Assembly (NCBI RefSeq): GCF_030848565.1
Contig: NZ_JAVDDV010000003.1
Coordinates: forward strand, 124,001 to 188,000
Length of the DNA: 64,000 bases
Source: Natronolimnohabitans sp. A-GB9
GTDB taxonomy: Archaea > Halobacteriota > Halobacteria > Halobacteriales > Natrialbaceae
Direction: 5' to 3'
Part shown: in pieces, positions 1 to 7,722 of the stretch
Numbering within the stretch: the stretch's first letter is position 1
Layout of the letters: each line of letters opens with the position of its first letter
The notes under the pieces: model-generated
Database searches by the model: none
The model's input: only the letters and a program-made list of their open reading frames with translations
What the model was told of the DNA's origin: nothing
Made by a program: the position numbers and the translations under genes

Positions 1-7
1 GCGTAGT

Positions 8-43
8 TTTAGACACGACTGAGCAGCGCGAAGAGTGTCTAAA
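8..43. repeat. Inverted repeat (9-bp arms) left of cysK
   Basis: TTTAGACAC at 8-16 is the exact reverse complement of GTGTCTAAA at 35-43, giving a 9-bp stem with an 18-nt loop. A second, weaker arm pair (CGAAAG/CTTTCG) lies at about 47-72. The hairpin lies beyond the 3' end of the minus-strand cysteine synthase gene. It could end transcription or mark the boundary of the neighbouring unit, but no T-run follows, so the role is open. Confidence 0.5.
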
Positions 44-111
44 GCTCGAAAGACGAGCGGAGCGAGCTTTCGTTGCTTCCGGCACGAGTAGGGCCAAACG
101 GCTCTCGCGCC

Positions 112-1053
112 TTACTCGAGGTCGAACAGATCCGTCGAGAGGTATCGCTCACCGGTGTCAGGGAGGACGACGACGGTCGTCTCCTCGGGGTGTTCGCTCG
201 CGTAGTCGGCGGCGGCCGCGAGCGCGGCCCCGGAGGAGATCCCGACGAGCAGCCCTTCGGTCCGCCCCAGTTTCCGGCTCGCTTCCTTGGCACTCGAGGC
301 GTCGACGCCACGAACCTCGTCGATCAGGTCGGTCCGGAGCACGTCGGGGACGAACCCGGGACCGATCCCCTGGATGTCGTGGCCGTCGGAACACTGCTCG
401 GAGAGCGTCGGAGAGTCGGCGGGTTCGACGGCGATCGCGGTAAACGACTCCTTGCCCTGCCGTTCTTTCACGTACTCGCTGATGCCGGTGATCGTCCCGC
501 CGGTACCGACGCCCGCAACGAGCGCGTCGACGGCCCCTTCGGTCGCACGCCAGATCTCCGGCCCAGTAGTCTTGCGGTGGGCGGCGGGGTTTGCCTCGTT
601 CTCGAACTGTCTCGCAAGCACTGCGTTCTCGCGTTCGGCCGCGATCGCCGCTGCACGCTGGTTTGCACCCGTCATCCCGTCTTCGGCCGGCGTGAGCTCG
701 AGTTCCGCACCGAGTGCCCGCAACAGGCTTCGACGCTCCTCGGACATCGACTCGGGCATCGTCAGGACGCAGTCGTACCCGCGGGATGCGCTGACTGACG
801 CCAGGCCGATTCCCGTGTTACCGCTGGTCGCCTCGACGACGGTCCCACCCGGCTCGAGCGAACCCGCCCGCTCGGCGGCGTCGATCATCTCGCGAGCGAT
901 GCGATCTTTGACGGAGTAGGGATTCCCCGCTTCGACCTTGCCGTATAGGTTGTCGGCGAACGCGTCCAGTCGCAACAACGGCGTCTCGCCGATCAGTTCG
1001 TCGACAGTTTCTACGACGGTCACCGCCGGCTTGCTCTCGTCGGTGTTCGTCAT
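112..1053 (-). CDS. cysK: Cysteine synthase (O-acetylserine sulfhydrylase)
   Basis: A 313-residue PLP-dependent enzyme of the beta-family that makes cysteine from O-acetylserine and sulfide in the cytosol. The PLP lysine is K49 in NPYSVKDR, the substrate loop TSGNTG is at residues 76-81, and the glycine-rich phosphate loop AGVGTGGT is near residue 178. The C-terminal GISSGAA segment is also typical. Length matches the family. It is monocistronic: upstream is non-coding and downstream is the left edge of the window. A cystathionine beta-synthase or O-phosphoserine-using variant cannot be excluded from sequence alone, since these share the fold. Confidence 0.92.
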   Translation of the reverse strand: MTNTDESKPAVTVVETVDELIGETPLLRLDAFADNLYGKVEAGNPYSVKDRIAREMIDAAERAGSLEPGGTVVEATSGNTGIGLASVSASRGYDCVLTMPESMSEERRSLLRALGAELELTPAEDGMTGANQRAAAIAAERENAVLARQFENEANPAAHRKTTGPEIWRATEGAVDALVAGVGTGGTITGISEYVKERQGKESFTAIAVEPADSPTLSEQCSDGHDIQGIGPGFVPDVLRTDLIDEVRGVDASSAKEASRKLGRTEGLLVGISSGAALAAAADYASEHPEETTVVVLPDTGERYLSTDLFDLE

Positions 1054-1460
1054 CGGCGGTCGGTTCGTCCGGTGGCAGTAAATCTTCTTCTTTTGTGGCG
1101 CATCATCTGTCGTAACGAAGAGGACGATTCACACATCGTTCGCAGGGTTCACGGGTCACGTCGGTCCCCGCCCGCCAGTTCGGGGGACTCGCTCCGGTGG
1201 TCGCCTCGACCCGCGCTCCCCTCGGATGGTCGGGTGTGCAGTGACGTTCGGTGGCGACGAAAGTGGCGGACGTTTCGCTACGGCGGTCTCCGGGAGACCG
1301 ATCGTCGTCCGTCGTTCGTCCAACCCCGACAGACGCGTTTACAGACGACGCCAGGGATGAACAGTCCTAACACGAGAGTCACGACCGCTGGCGACGCCGA
1401 CGAGGACGAGCGTGACGAGGGCGCTACTGGCGACGACGTGAGACGACTCGAGGGGGTTCG
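1054..1460. other. Non-coding stretch upstream of cysK
   Basis: About 400 bases without a credible gene. The open frames here encode arginine/serine-rich, non-acidic translations unlike haloarchaeal proteins. It should hold the cysK promoter near 1055-1110. I see no RNA gene or long inverted repeat before the mobile element that begins at 1461. Confidence 0.5.
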
Positions 1461-1573
1461 TGATACTGTTGGACAGCACGATTCGACGATCGGTCGCGCG
1501 ACTGCGGCCGTCCCGAGGGTGACGGCCGCGATTTCGCGACCGACGTCTCACTGACTGCTGTCCAACAGTATTA
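1461..1573. mobile_element. Group A miniature inverted-repeat element
   Basis: The 113-bp element has ends TGATACTGTTGGACAGCA (left) and the reverse complement of TAATACTGTTGGACAGCA (right). The core runs TAC...GTA. Flanking trinucleotides are TGA and TTA, so no exact duplication remains here. The interior folds back on itself (ACGGCCGC-type arms). It encodes no protein. Its right flank TTA supplies the TAA stop of the minus-strand remnant that ends at 1571. Full group A copies elsewhere have the same 113-bp length. Confidence 0.85.
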
Positions 1574-2381
1574 CTCGAGTGCCTGTCGCCGTCGTCGACT
1601 GAATCTCCGGATTCGATCGCGTAGCTGTCGCCACAGCGCCTCGGAGACGTTCTGGTGGCGTTTCACCATTACCACCGTACTGTCGGCCTCGCGACCGATC
1701 GTCTCGGGGATCTCACCGACGAGCACTCGCCGCAGCAGTCCGCTCTCGGCCGCACCGACGATCGTCACGTCGTGGTCGCCGGTTCGCTCGAGAATCGTCT
1801 CTTGTGCCTCGCCTTCGAGAACTGTTTGCTCGACCGACGTGACGACACCCAGTTCCGTCGAGGTCTGGGTAAGCAACTCGCGGGCGTCGGCGACGCTTTT
1901 CTCGTCGTGATTGGAAACGACAGTAAGCAGTTCGACGCGAGCGTGTGGATGCGGGCGATCGAGCCGGCGACTCGAGCAGCAAGGTCGGTGTTCGGACCGC
2001 CAGCGACGGGAACGAGGACCGACGAGACGTCCGCCGGCCGGTCGGGATCGATCCGCTCGACGAGGACGTCACACGGTGCGTCGGCGAGGATCTCGTCGAT
2101 GTGACCGCCCAGCACGACGTCGCGCCGGCGCGGTCGCCCGCGCCAGCCAAGCAGGATCGTTTCGACCCGTTCGTCCTCGTCCCCGGCGATTGCGAGGACG
2201 CCACTCGAAACGCTTCGGCCGGACCGAATTCGCCCCGTTGCCGAGACGTCGCGTTCGCGAGCGCGCTCGAGAGCGTACTCGAGGACAGCCTCGTGGTCGT
2301 CGATCTCGAGGTCGTCACCGAGCGCGAACCGACCTCGACGAACTCGAGTCGCTGATCTTCGCGTGGCAAACACTCAAGCAC
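1571..2381 (-). pseudogene. Broken gene for tandem UspA domains (probably transporter C-terminus)
   Basis: Two reading frames must be joined to read one product. The N-proximal part (about 2381-1945) contains VLECLPREDQ, then LGDDLEIDDHEAVLEYALER and DVLVERIDPD, then the second domain start SSVLVPVAGGPNTDLA. Near 1945-1880 the frame is lost and continues in another frame as LTQTSTELGVV to the end, with TIVGAAESGLLRR and a basic tail LWRQLRDRIRRF. At least one further frameshift lies near 2320. Such tandem UspA domains with a basic tail are known at the C-terminus of haloarchaeal amino-acid permeases. The permease part and start codon are missing, so this is a truncated, frameshifted relic. 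Confidence 0.75.
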
Positions 2382-2433
2382 GTGAAATCCAACGGTATCC
2401 GCTTTGCCGACGGCACCGAGACGGGTGGCATCG

Positions 2434-2826
2434 GACGTTTTCTTCTCGGTCCCGGACGGCATCGAGGAGGCTGTCGACGCGGGCATCGAGGCGGTCGCCG
2501 CCGCCGGCGCGGACGACATCGGGCAGATCGACTTCGGCCTGACGGACGAGACCCGGGCCGAGTTGCGTGATCAGGCGCTCGAGGAGGCCCTCGCGAACGC
2601 CGACGACGAAGCGCGCTACATCGCCGAGAACCGTAACGTCACGATTACGGGGACGAAGTCCGTCTCGACGCGAAACGTCGACGTCGTCGCGGCGACGGCC
2701 GACCGGAGCTACATGACCGAGGCCGATGACGACGCTGCGGCGGGACCGAGCACCGACATCGACTCCGGTCCAGCGAGAGTCACCGCGTCGGTCGACGCCG
2801 TCTACGGGTTCGAGAACACTGATTGA
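2434..2826 (+). pseudogene. SIMPL (DUF541/YggE-like) domain protein, 5'-truncated
   Basis: The last about 130 residues of a SIMPL-domain protein are readable: VPDGIEEAVDAGIEAVAAAG, then DFGLTDETRAELRDQALEEA, then ARYIAENRNVTITG, ending ASVDAVYGFENTD. The family is normally over 200 residues with an N-terminal signal peptide and a first SIMPL half. Both are absent: the upstream 60 bases read as unrelated sequence and meet the head of the minus-strand UspA relic. I read it as a gene that lost its 5' half in a rearrangement. Expression is unlikely but the surviving frame is intact to its stop. Confidence 0.75.
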
Positions 2827-2850
2827 ATCCGAATCGGGACTGAAAAGATA

Positions 2851-2976
2851 GATACGGTCGACGACGTCGTCGTGACGGGCAGCCACGGCAGCAGCGTGGC
2901 CGAGCGACTGTTCGGCGACGACGTCGCGAAAACCGTCTTCCGACGCTCGCCGGTTCCGGTGTGGACCGTTCGGTAG
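2851..2976 (+). pseudogene. UspA C-terminal fragment
   Basis: A 41-codon in-frame fragment follows the SIMPL relic and ends at TAG 2976. It reads VVTGSHGSSVAERLFGDDVA, then SPVPVWTVR. This is the final helix-strand unit of a universal stress protein, with the conserved GSHG ... G(D)DVA ... SPVPV pattern. There is no start codon and nothing UspA-like lies before 2851. With the two neighbouring relics it forms a 1.4-kb strip made only of gene pieces. Confidence 0.75.
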
Positions 2977-3030
2977 TCGGCGAGGCGGTACGAAATTCGA
3001 AACGGCACAACGACAACGAACTGCTGCCGA

Positions 3031-4107
3031 TCAGTCGTCGGCGGGAACGGCGGTCGACGCTCGCGAATCGGCCATCGCGAGGACGTCGTCGAAGAAGTCG
3101 AGGGTGTCCTCCGGGCCTGGGTTGGCCTCGGGGTGGTACTGTCGGGTGATGATGTCGTGCTCGACGCCGTCTAGGCCTTCCGGCGTGTCGTCGTTGACGT
3201 TGATCTGGGTGACCTCGAGATGGTCGCCGGGTTCGTCGACGGTGTAGCCGTGGTTCTGCGTCGTCATGACGACCTGGCCCGACTCGAGGTCGATGACGGG
3301 CTGGTTGACGCCGCGGTGACCGAAGTCCATCTTCTCGGTGGTACCGCCCAGGGCCTCGGCGACGATCTGCTGGCCGAGACAGATGCCGGCGACGGGCGTG
3401 TCCTCGACGAACTCCTGGACCAGCGAGATGGCCTGCTCGTAGTTCGCTGGGTCACCGGGGCCGTTGGAGACGAACAGCACGTCCGGATCGATTTCGGCGA
3501 CGTCCTCGGCGCTTGCGTCGTAGGGGAGGACGTGGACGGTCGCCTCGCGAGCCAGCAGCGAGTCGACGATCGAACCCTTCGCACCGCAGTCGATGAGGGC
3601 GACGTCGGCACCGTCGTTGTCCTCGCCGTGGACGACCGTCTCGTCGACGCTGACCTGTGCGCCGATGTCGGTATGTTCGCTCATGCCCTTACACTGCTCG
3701 AGTTCGGCCAGGGCGTCTTCCTCGGTGACGTCCTCGCCGACGGCGATACCACACTTCATCGCACCCCCGTCGCGAATGTCGGTGACGACCTCGCGGGTGT
3801 CGAGGTGGTCGACGGCGGGGACGCCCTCCGATTCGAGCCACTCGGCGACGTCTTCGGTGAACTCCTTTGCCAGCGCGGCACGCGGGTGGACGCGGTCGTC
3901 CTCGAACCGCTCCTCGCGGACCCCGTAGTTACCGATCAGCGGGTAGGAGAAGGTCAGGACCTGTTCTTCGTAGGAAGGATCGGTCAAACTCTCCTCGTAG
4001 CCAGTATACGCCGTTGTGAAAACGAGTTCGCCGCGAGCCGTTCCCGGTGCACGACCACGACCCTCGATTACGTGGCCGCCCTCGAGTGCAACGTAGGCAG
4101 GTGTCAT
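3031..4107 (-). CDS. carA: Carbamoyl-phosphate synthase small (glutaminase) subunit
   Basis: A 358-residue protein with the CarA N-terminal domain (AYVALEGGHVIEGRG, TTAYTGYEESLTDPSY) and a class I glutamine amidotransferase domain. The catalytic Cys is in GICLGQQ and the His-Glu pair in RQYHPEANPGPED. It supplies ammonia to CarB for carbamoyl phosphate used in arginine and pyrimidine synthesis. carB is not in the window. A TATA-like CTTATGA on the minus strand at about 4131-4137 lies about 25 bases before the ATG, suggesting a leaderless mRNA. It is divergent from an Lrp regulator, with a palindrome in between. Confidence 0.95.
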   Translation of the reverse strand: MTPAYVALEGGHVIEGRGRAPGTARGELVFTTAYTGYEESLTDPSYEEQVLTFSYPLIGNYGVREERFEDDRVHPRAALAKEFTEDVAEWLESEGVPAVDHLDTREVVTDIRDGGAMKCGIAVGEDVTEEDALAELEQCKGMSEHTDIGAQVSVDETVVHGEDNDGADVALIDCGAKGSIVDSLLAREATVHVLPYDASAEDVAEIDPDVLFVSNGPGDPANYEQAISLVQEFVEDTPVAGICLGQQIVAEALGGTTEKMDFGHRGVNQPVIDLESGQVVMTTQNHGYTVDEPGDHLEVTQINVNDDTPEGLDGVEHDIITRQYHPEANPGPEDTLDFFDDVLAMADSRASTAVPADD

Positions 4108-4158
4108 TACGATCTACGTATTGGATCGACCGTCATAAGTGTTGTCTTCGAAGCTGAG

Positions 4159-4173
4159 TTACGAATTTCGTAA
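4159..4173. promoter_or_regulatory. Palindromic operator between carA and lrp
   Basis: TTACGAATTTCGTAA is a perfect 15-bp palindrome around a central T. It lies 52 bases before the carA ATG and 37 bases before the lrp ATG, next to both putative TATA regions. Lrp/AsnC proteins bind such short dyads. The likely binder is the adjacent regulator, controlling itself and possibly carA. This is inference from position and symmetry. Confidence 0.6.
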
Positions 4174-4209
4174 TCGGTAAGTGCGGGTCACCCGTATCGA
4201 CAGATCTCT

Positions 4210-4623
4210 ATGGACGATCTGGACCGACAAATCCTCGATATTCTCCGTCGAGACGCCCGAACACCGTACACGGAGATCGCAGACGAGGTCGGAACGAGCG
4301 AGGGGACCGTCCGCAACCGTGTCGAGCGGATGATGGAAGACGACGTCATCGAGCGGTTTACGATCTCGACCCGGACGGGCAACGTCAAGGCGATGATCGA
4401 AGTCAGCGTCGCGGTCGACGTCGACACCAAAGCGATCGCCGAACGCATGGCCGAGTGGGAGGAAGTGGACTTCGTCTGGATGGTTTCGGGCGAACAGGAC
4501 GTCGTACTCGTCGTCGACGCGGCAGACACCCGCGGGGTCAACGATCTCATCACGCAGGCCCGCGACCAGGAGGAAGTCGTCAGTACGAAAACGAGACTGA
4601 TCCTCGACGAGGAGCTCGGATAG
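4210..4623 (+). CDS. Lrp/AsnC family transcriptional regulator
   Basis: A 137-residue protein. Residues 1-50 form the AsnC-type helix-turn-helix (MDDLDRQILDILRRDARTPY, then EIADEVGTSEGTVRNRVERM), and residues 65-135 form the RAM ligand-binding domain (VDFVWMVSGEQDVVLVVDAA). It probably senses an amino acid or related metabolite. It is divergent from carA and a perfect palindrome sits between them, so autoregulation and control of carbamoyl-phosphate supply are plausible. The effector cannot be read from sequence. Confidence 0.9.
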   Translation: MDDLDRQILDILRRDARTPYTEIADEVGTSEGTVRNRVERMMEDDVIERFTISTRTGNVKAMIEVSVAVDVDTKAIAERMAEWEEVDFVWMVSGEQDVVLVVDAADTRGVNDLITQARDQEEVVSTKTRLILDEELG

Positions 4624-4653
4624 CGAGACGGTGACGACAGCGTATCGTGTCGC

Positions 4654-5118
4654 TTACGAATCGGTATGCGGGACGGCGACGACCGGGCAGTCCGCGTTCA
4701 ACAGCAGCGACTGCGTGACGCTTCCGAACAGTGCCTGGCCAAGCGGACGCCGTTTGCGGCCGCTGACGACGATGTACTCGGCGTCGTGTTCGGAGGCGTA
4801 GTTCCGAATGACTTCTGCGGCGTCGCCGACGAGTCCAGCCGCCTCGTAGGACTCGAGGCCGTTGGCCCGCTCGGCGGCCTCGACGGCAACTTTGGCCGCC
4901 TCGTCTTGGGCCTGCTCGAGAACGGTCTCCGAGAATCTGCCGGTCCGGGTTCGAAGCGCCTCCTCCGAGACGTCCGTAAAGGCCTCTCGGGCGTCGACCG
5001 TCGGGTCGCCTACGTGGACGACGTGTAATTCGACGTCGTATCGATCGGCCAGTTCGTTCGCCTGCTCGATCACTGCGACCGCTCGTTCGGATCGGTCGAC
5101 CGCTGCGACGATCGTCAT
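4654..5118 (-). CDS. Universal stress protein, UspA family
   Basis: A 154-residue single-domain UspA protein. It begins MTIVAAVDRSERAVAVIEQA and ends in the nucleotide-binding C-terminus SGRKRRPLGQALFGSVTQSL followed by DCPVVAVP. The ATG at 5118 is chosen because in-frame codons further upstream read through the end of a mobile element (5144 onward) and translate it as non-homologous sequence. It lies convergent with lrp. Specific function is unknown; family members bind ATP/AMP and act in stress tolerance. Confidence 0.9.
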   Translation of the reverse strand: MTIVAAVDRSERAVAVIEQANELADRYDVELHVVHVGDPTVDAREAFTDVSEEALRTRTGRFSETVLEQAQDEAAKVAVEAAERANGLESYEAAGLVGDAAEVIRNYASEHDAEYIVVSGRKRRPLGQALFGSVTQSLLLNADCPVVAVPHTDS

Positions 5119-5143
5119 ACCGTGGTGTACGGGCGACTCGGGT

Positions 5144-5338
5144 TTATACTGTCGGACAGCACGAGTCACCGATCGGTCGCATGGCTGCGGCCGTCACCTC
5201 GGAGACGACCGCGACGTCGCGACCGACGGCTCATACGGACTACTGTACGTCGTTACCGGCGCAACCGTGACCCGGCTGCGGTTGCGCCAGTACATCGTTA
5301 CAGCAATCCGTATCACTGACTGCTGTCCGACAGTATTA
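5144..5338. mobile_element. Group A element carrying a nested group C insertion
   Basis: Outer element: TTA + TACTGTCGGACAGC ... GCTGTCCGACAGTA + TTA, so it has a perfect TTA flanking duplication (5144-5146 and 5336-5338). At 5231-5315 it is interrupted by a second element with its own TCA duplication. Removing 82 bp (the inserted core plus one TCA) restores a 113-bp group A element, the same length as the copies at 1461 and 6720. The right half of the restored sequence reads GACGGCTCACTGACTGCTG, as in the intact copies. Confidence 0.9.
5231..5315. mobile_element. Group C element nested in the group A element
   Basis: The 79-bp core 5234-5312 starts TACGGACTACTGTACG and ends CATCGTTACAGCAATCCGTA. 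It is flanked by TCA at 5231-5233 and 5313-5315. Inner arms CCGGCGCAACCG/CGGTTGCGCC add to the fold. It has no coding capacity. The insertion interrupts an otherwise intact element, so group C was mobile after the group A copy landed. Confidence 0.9.
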
Positions 5339-5351
5339 GAACTACGGTCAC

Positions 5352-5389
5352 TGATACGGACTGCCGTATGACGACAGGAGTCCGTATGA
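5352..5389. repeat. Collapsed group D element (38 bp)
   Basis: TGA + TACGGACTGCCG ... GGAGTCCGTA + TGA. Both ends and a perfect TGA duplication remain, but the core is only 32 bp instead of about 79 bp. It looks like an internally deleted relic, 13 bp from the nested group A/C element. Confidence 0.6.
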
Positions 5390-5443
5390 CGGTATCGATG
5401 GTCGTCGGCTGCTTGCACCCATCAGTCGACGGTTGGAACGGTA

Positions 5444-6547
5444 CTAGCGGTTATGGCGGTTGTACAGCGTTCGTCCGGTCGCAACGAGTTTCCACGTCGG
5501 GCTTGTGCCGCGCTCCCAGTAGACGTTCGGGAGCAGCGTACCGCCGAACTCCTCTTTGAACTGGAACGCGCCGTCCTCGAAGTCCGCGCCGGCACCGCCG
5601 AAGTCGTAGCACTCGTAGCCGTTATCGATCCCCCACTGAAACAGGTAGTCGTAGAGCAGTTCCGAGGCGTGATACTGGAAATACTCGGCAGGAATACCGG
5701 AGAAGAAGCCGTGAATCGAGTTCTGTTCGTCGTTTAGCAACTCGAGGAAGCCACCGGCGTACTCGCCCTCGATATAGAGCTGGAGGAGCAGGACCCGATC
5801 CTCCATGGCCGCGAGTTCTTCGAAGAACTCGAGGGGGTAGACCATCGCGTCGATGTTGTTCATCCGGCGTTCGTACTGCCGGTGGAAGCGAGTCAGCTCC
5901 TCGGACGAGAGGTCGGCGTCGACGATCTCGTGATCGGTCTCCCGCCCGCGCCGGATCGCCCGTCGCTTGGAACTGGCCATCTCGTCGAACACCTGATCGT
6001 ATCCCTTCTCGAGGTTCATCACGAATCGCCCGCCGACGCGACTGGAGCCGTAGCCGTTGGCCTCGAGGAAGTCGTTGTACCGTAGGAAGTCGGTGTTACA
6101 GGCGCGGACCTCGTGGACGATCGTGCGCCGATCACAGAGTTCGGGAACCACCTCGAGGAGCAGCGAGAGCGAGTCGGTAACGTCGGTCGTCAACAACGGG
6201 CCGCCGAAGCCAGGATAGATCGAACTCAGTCGGTAAAACGGCGTCTTCGGGAGATCGACGACGAAGTTCGGAAAGAGTCCGATCGGGTTCGTATCCTTCT
6301 CGACGACGAGGTGTCTGGCTGGATGGCCGAGCGCGTTCTCGATCGCCGCGAGCCACTCGTATCGATGGAAGACGGTGCCGTGGTCGGAGCGTTCGACGAC
6401 GTCGTTCCATCGGTCGCGATCGATCGCCCGGATCGTGTTCCGTACGGTCACCTCGAGACCGGCGTCGGTGTCCGCCATCGTCCGGACGGCTCCGGCGGCC
6501 GTTCTCTCTCGGTCCGAGTAGGAACGTCCTGTCGCTTGGTGAGCCAT
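5444..6547 (-). CDS. FemAB/GNAT-type acyltransferase-like protein
   Basis: A 367-residue protein with the double-GNAT layout of FemAB-like and BioF2-like transferases. The first lobe has DHGTVFHRYEWLAAIENALG and FPNFVVDLPKTPF, then a helical stretch (ASSKRRAIRRGRE), then the second lobe with QLYIEGEYAGGFLELLNDEQ and the end motif YECYDFGGAGADFEDGAFQF KEEFGG. FemAB proteins use aminoacyl-tRNA in bacterial wall synthesis; haloarchaea lack that wall, so the substrate here is unknown, perhaps in cell-surface or exopolymer modification. The start is uncertain: an internal ATG at 6478 would remove a basic 23-residue segment. Its upstream region holds two overlapping inverted repeats. Confidence 0.75.
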   Translation of the reverse strand: MAHQATGRSYSDRERTAAGAVRTMADTDAGLEVTVRNTIRAIDRDRWNDVVERSDHGTVFHRYEWLAAIENALGHPARHLVVEKDTNPIGLFPNFVVDLPKTPFYRLSSIYPGFGGPLLTTDVTDSLSLLLEVVPELCDRRTIVHEVRACNTDFLRYNDFLEANGYGSSRVGGRFVMNLEKGYDQVFDEMASSKRRAIRRGRETDHEIVDADLSSEELTRFHRQYERRMNNIDAMVYPLEFFEELAAMEDRVLLLQLYIEGEYAGGFLELLNDEQNSIHGFFSGIPAEYFQYHASELLYDYLFQWGIDNGYECYDFGGAGADFEDGAFQFKEEFGGTLLPNVYWERGTSPTWKLVATGRTLYNRHNR

Positions 6548-6654
6548 TTGGCGTCTGTTCGGTGACTCTCGGCTAGGGCCCGGTTAAGTTATCGTCGCCT
6601 ACAGCAGTCAGTCACTACAGTTGACGCCCGTATTCACGGTGTAATTCGATTGTT

Positions 6655-6685
6655 GTACGAACAAACGGTACGCTGTTCGTACCGT
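6655..6685. promoter_or_regulatory. Two overlapping, mutually exclusive inverted repeats
   Basis: GTACGAACA (6655-6663) pairs with TGTTCGTAC (6674-6682). ACGGTACG (6665-6672) pairs with CGTACCGT (6678-6685). The 3' arms overlap, so only one hairpin can form at a time. It lies about 110-140 bases upstream of the minus-strand acyltransferase start. It could be a compound operator or an RNA switch-like element; this is inference. Confidence 0.4.
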
Positions 6686-6719
6686 CCGACCGCGACTCAT
6701 ACTACTGGACAGCAGTCAG

Positions 6720-6832
6720 TAATACTGTCGGACAGCAGTCAGTGAACCGTCGGTCGCGAAATCGCGGCTGTCTCCGAGGTGACGGCCGCAGCCATGCGAC
6801 CGATCGGTGACTCGTGCTGTCCGACAGTATCA
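6720..6832. mobile_element. Group A miniature inverted-repeat element, full length
   Basis: A 113-bp copy with ends TAATACTGTCGGACAGCA and TGCTGTCCGACAGTATCA. Relative to the copy at 5144 it is in reverse orientation. The flanks TAA and TCA differ in the middle base, so the duplication is decayed or absent. It adjoins a lone end fragment just to its left, as if two insertions met. Confidence 0.85.
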
Positions 6833-6903
6833 CCATGTCGAGTAACACACAGTCGAAGTCGGCAGGAGTTTCGGCCGATCGGATTCTCCATTACTCTTTT
6901 CTT

Positions 6904-7623
6904 TTATCCGCAATCTCGTGTTTCGGCGAGGTGAGCAATAGCTGTCGCCGACCGGGCTAACATCTCGTCGGGATGTTTCCGTTGGTGAACCCGTCGATAG
7001 CCATCTCGGAGTAGTTCGTCGACCGGACGGGTTTCGATGCGTGGTTCGACGCGACCGGCTCGGATGGCGTCGACGACCGATTCCGGCGTGAGCGTCTCCG
7101 CGTCGACCAACGTGTACGCCCGGCCCGCTTCGAAGGGGAAGTGGGCGTCGCTGCCGGCGACGATCGGTAGGTCGCGTTCGGCGGCGATCTCCTCGACGAG
7201 TGGCTTCGTACGCGGATGTTTGCCGTTTATTTCGACCGCGTCGAAGGGGACGTCTGCGAACCGGTCGCTCGTGACTTCACTATCGCGGTAGGGATGAGCG
7301 GCGATTGCGACACAGTCGCGGTCGTGTGCCAGTTCGACGACTTCGGCTGGCGTATACTCGAGCGGAACGGTCTCGGTCGGCGGATCGGGACCGATCACGA
7401 GGACGTGGCCGTGTGTCGTCGACACCTCGATCCCGGGGATCGTCGTCACGTCGGTCGCGGAAAACCGCGTGGAGTAGTCGTGGTTCGTCGTCGCAACGCC
7501 GTCGAGACCGCGACGATCGACGGCGTGAGCGAGCAGTCGAAAGCCGTAGGGGTCGAACCGATCCCCGAGGGATCGTCGTCCGTGGAAGAATCGCGTGTGC
7601 GCGTGAAGATCGACCGCGAACAT
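6904..7623 (-). CDS. PHP-domain metal-dependent phosphoesterase
   Basis: A 239-residue PHP-superfamily protein. Metal-binding motifs are visible in order: DLHAHTRFFHG at the N-terminus, GVATTNHD near residue 42, GIEVSTTHGHVLV, AIAAHPYRD near 115, and VAGSDAHFP near 160. Such stand-alone PHP proteins hydrolyse phosphoesters (for example nucleotide or histidinol phosphates) with two or three metal ions in the cytosol. The substrate cannot be assigned. It is divergent from the IDI-like gene with a 99-base gap that must hold both promoters. Confidence 0.88.
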   Translation of the reverse strand: MFAVDLHAHTRFFHGRRSLGDRFDPYGFRLLAHAVDRRGLDGVATTNHDYSTRFSATDVTTIPGIEVSTTHGHVLVIGPDPPTETVPLEYTPAEVVELAHDRDCVAIAAHPYRDSEVTSDRFADVPFDAVEINGKHPRTKPLVEEIAAERDLPIVAGSDAHFPFEAGRAYTLVDAETLTPESVVDAIRAGRVEPRIETRPVDELLRDGYRRVHQRKHPDEMLARSATAIAHLAETRDCG

Positions 7624-7722
7624 GGCCTACGTGTCGGTACGCCCGCCCCGTATTTCGGTGTTGTCGCTTCGACGACCGGACGAGGCGGTACTGGTTTGGG
7701 GATTCGCCACGACTGTGCCGGC

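Larger units (their letters stand above)
6548..6903. other. Non-coding region with hairpins and a mobile element
   Basis: About 355 bases between the 5' end of the acyltransferase gene and the 3' end of the PHP gene. It contains overlapping inverted repeats at 6655-6685, a half-end of a repeat element at about 6697-6719 (CATACTACTGGACAGCAGTC), and a full group A element at 6720-6832. No gene is visible. Confidence 0.6.

Noticed and set aside
8-43. Attachment site of an integrated element
   Set aside because: There is no tRNA, integrase or direct repeat partner; it is only a hairpin.
73-798. Long open frame antisense to cysK
   Set aside because: It is a shadow of the high-G+C cysK gene; its translation has no recognisable domain, while the opposite strand is a clear cysteine synthase. 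Similar long antisense frames over carA, guaAb, pyrG, gpmI, nosD, the kinase and others were dropped for the same reason.
1072-1554. 160-residue frame between cysK and the UspA relic
   Set aside because: Its product is rich in Arg and Ser rather than acidic, has no domain, and its end is formed by the group A element.
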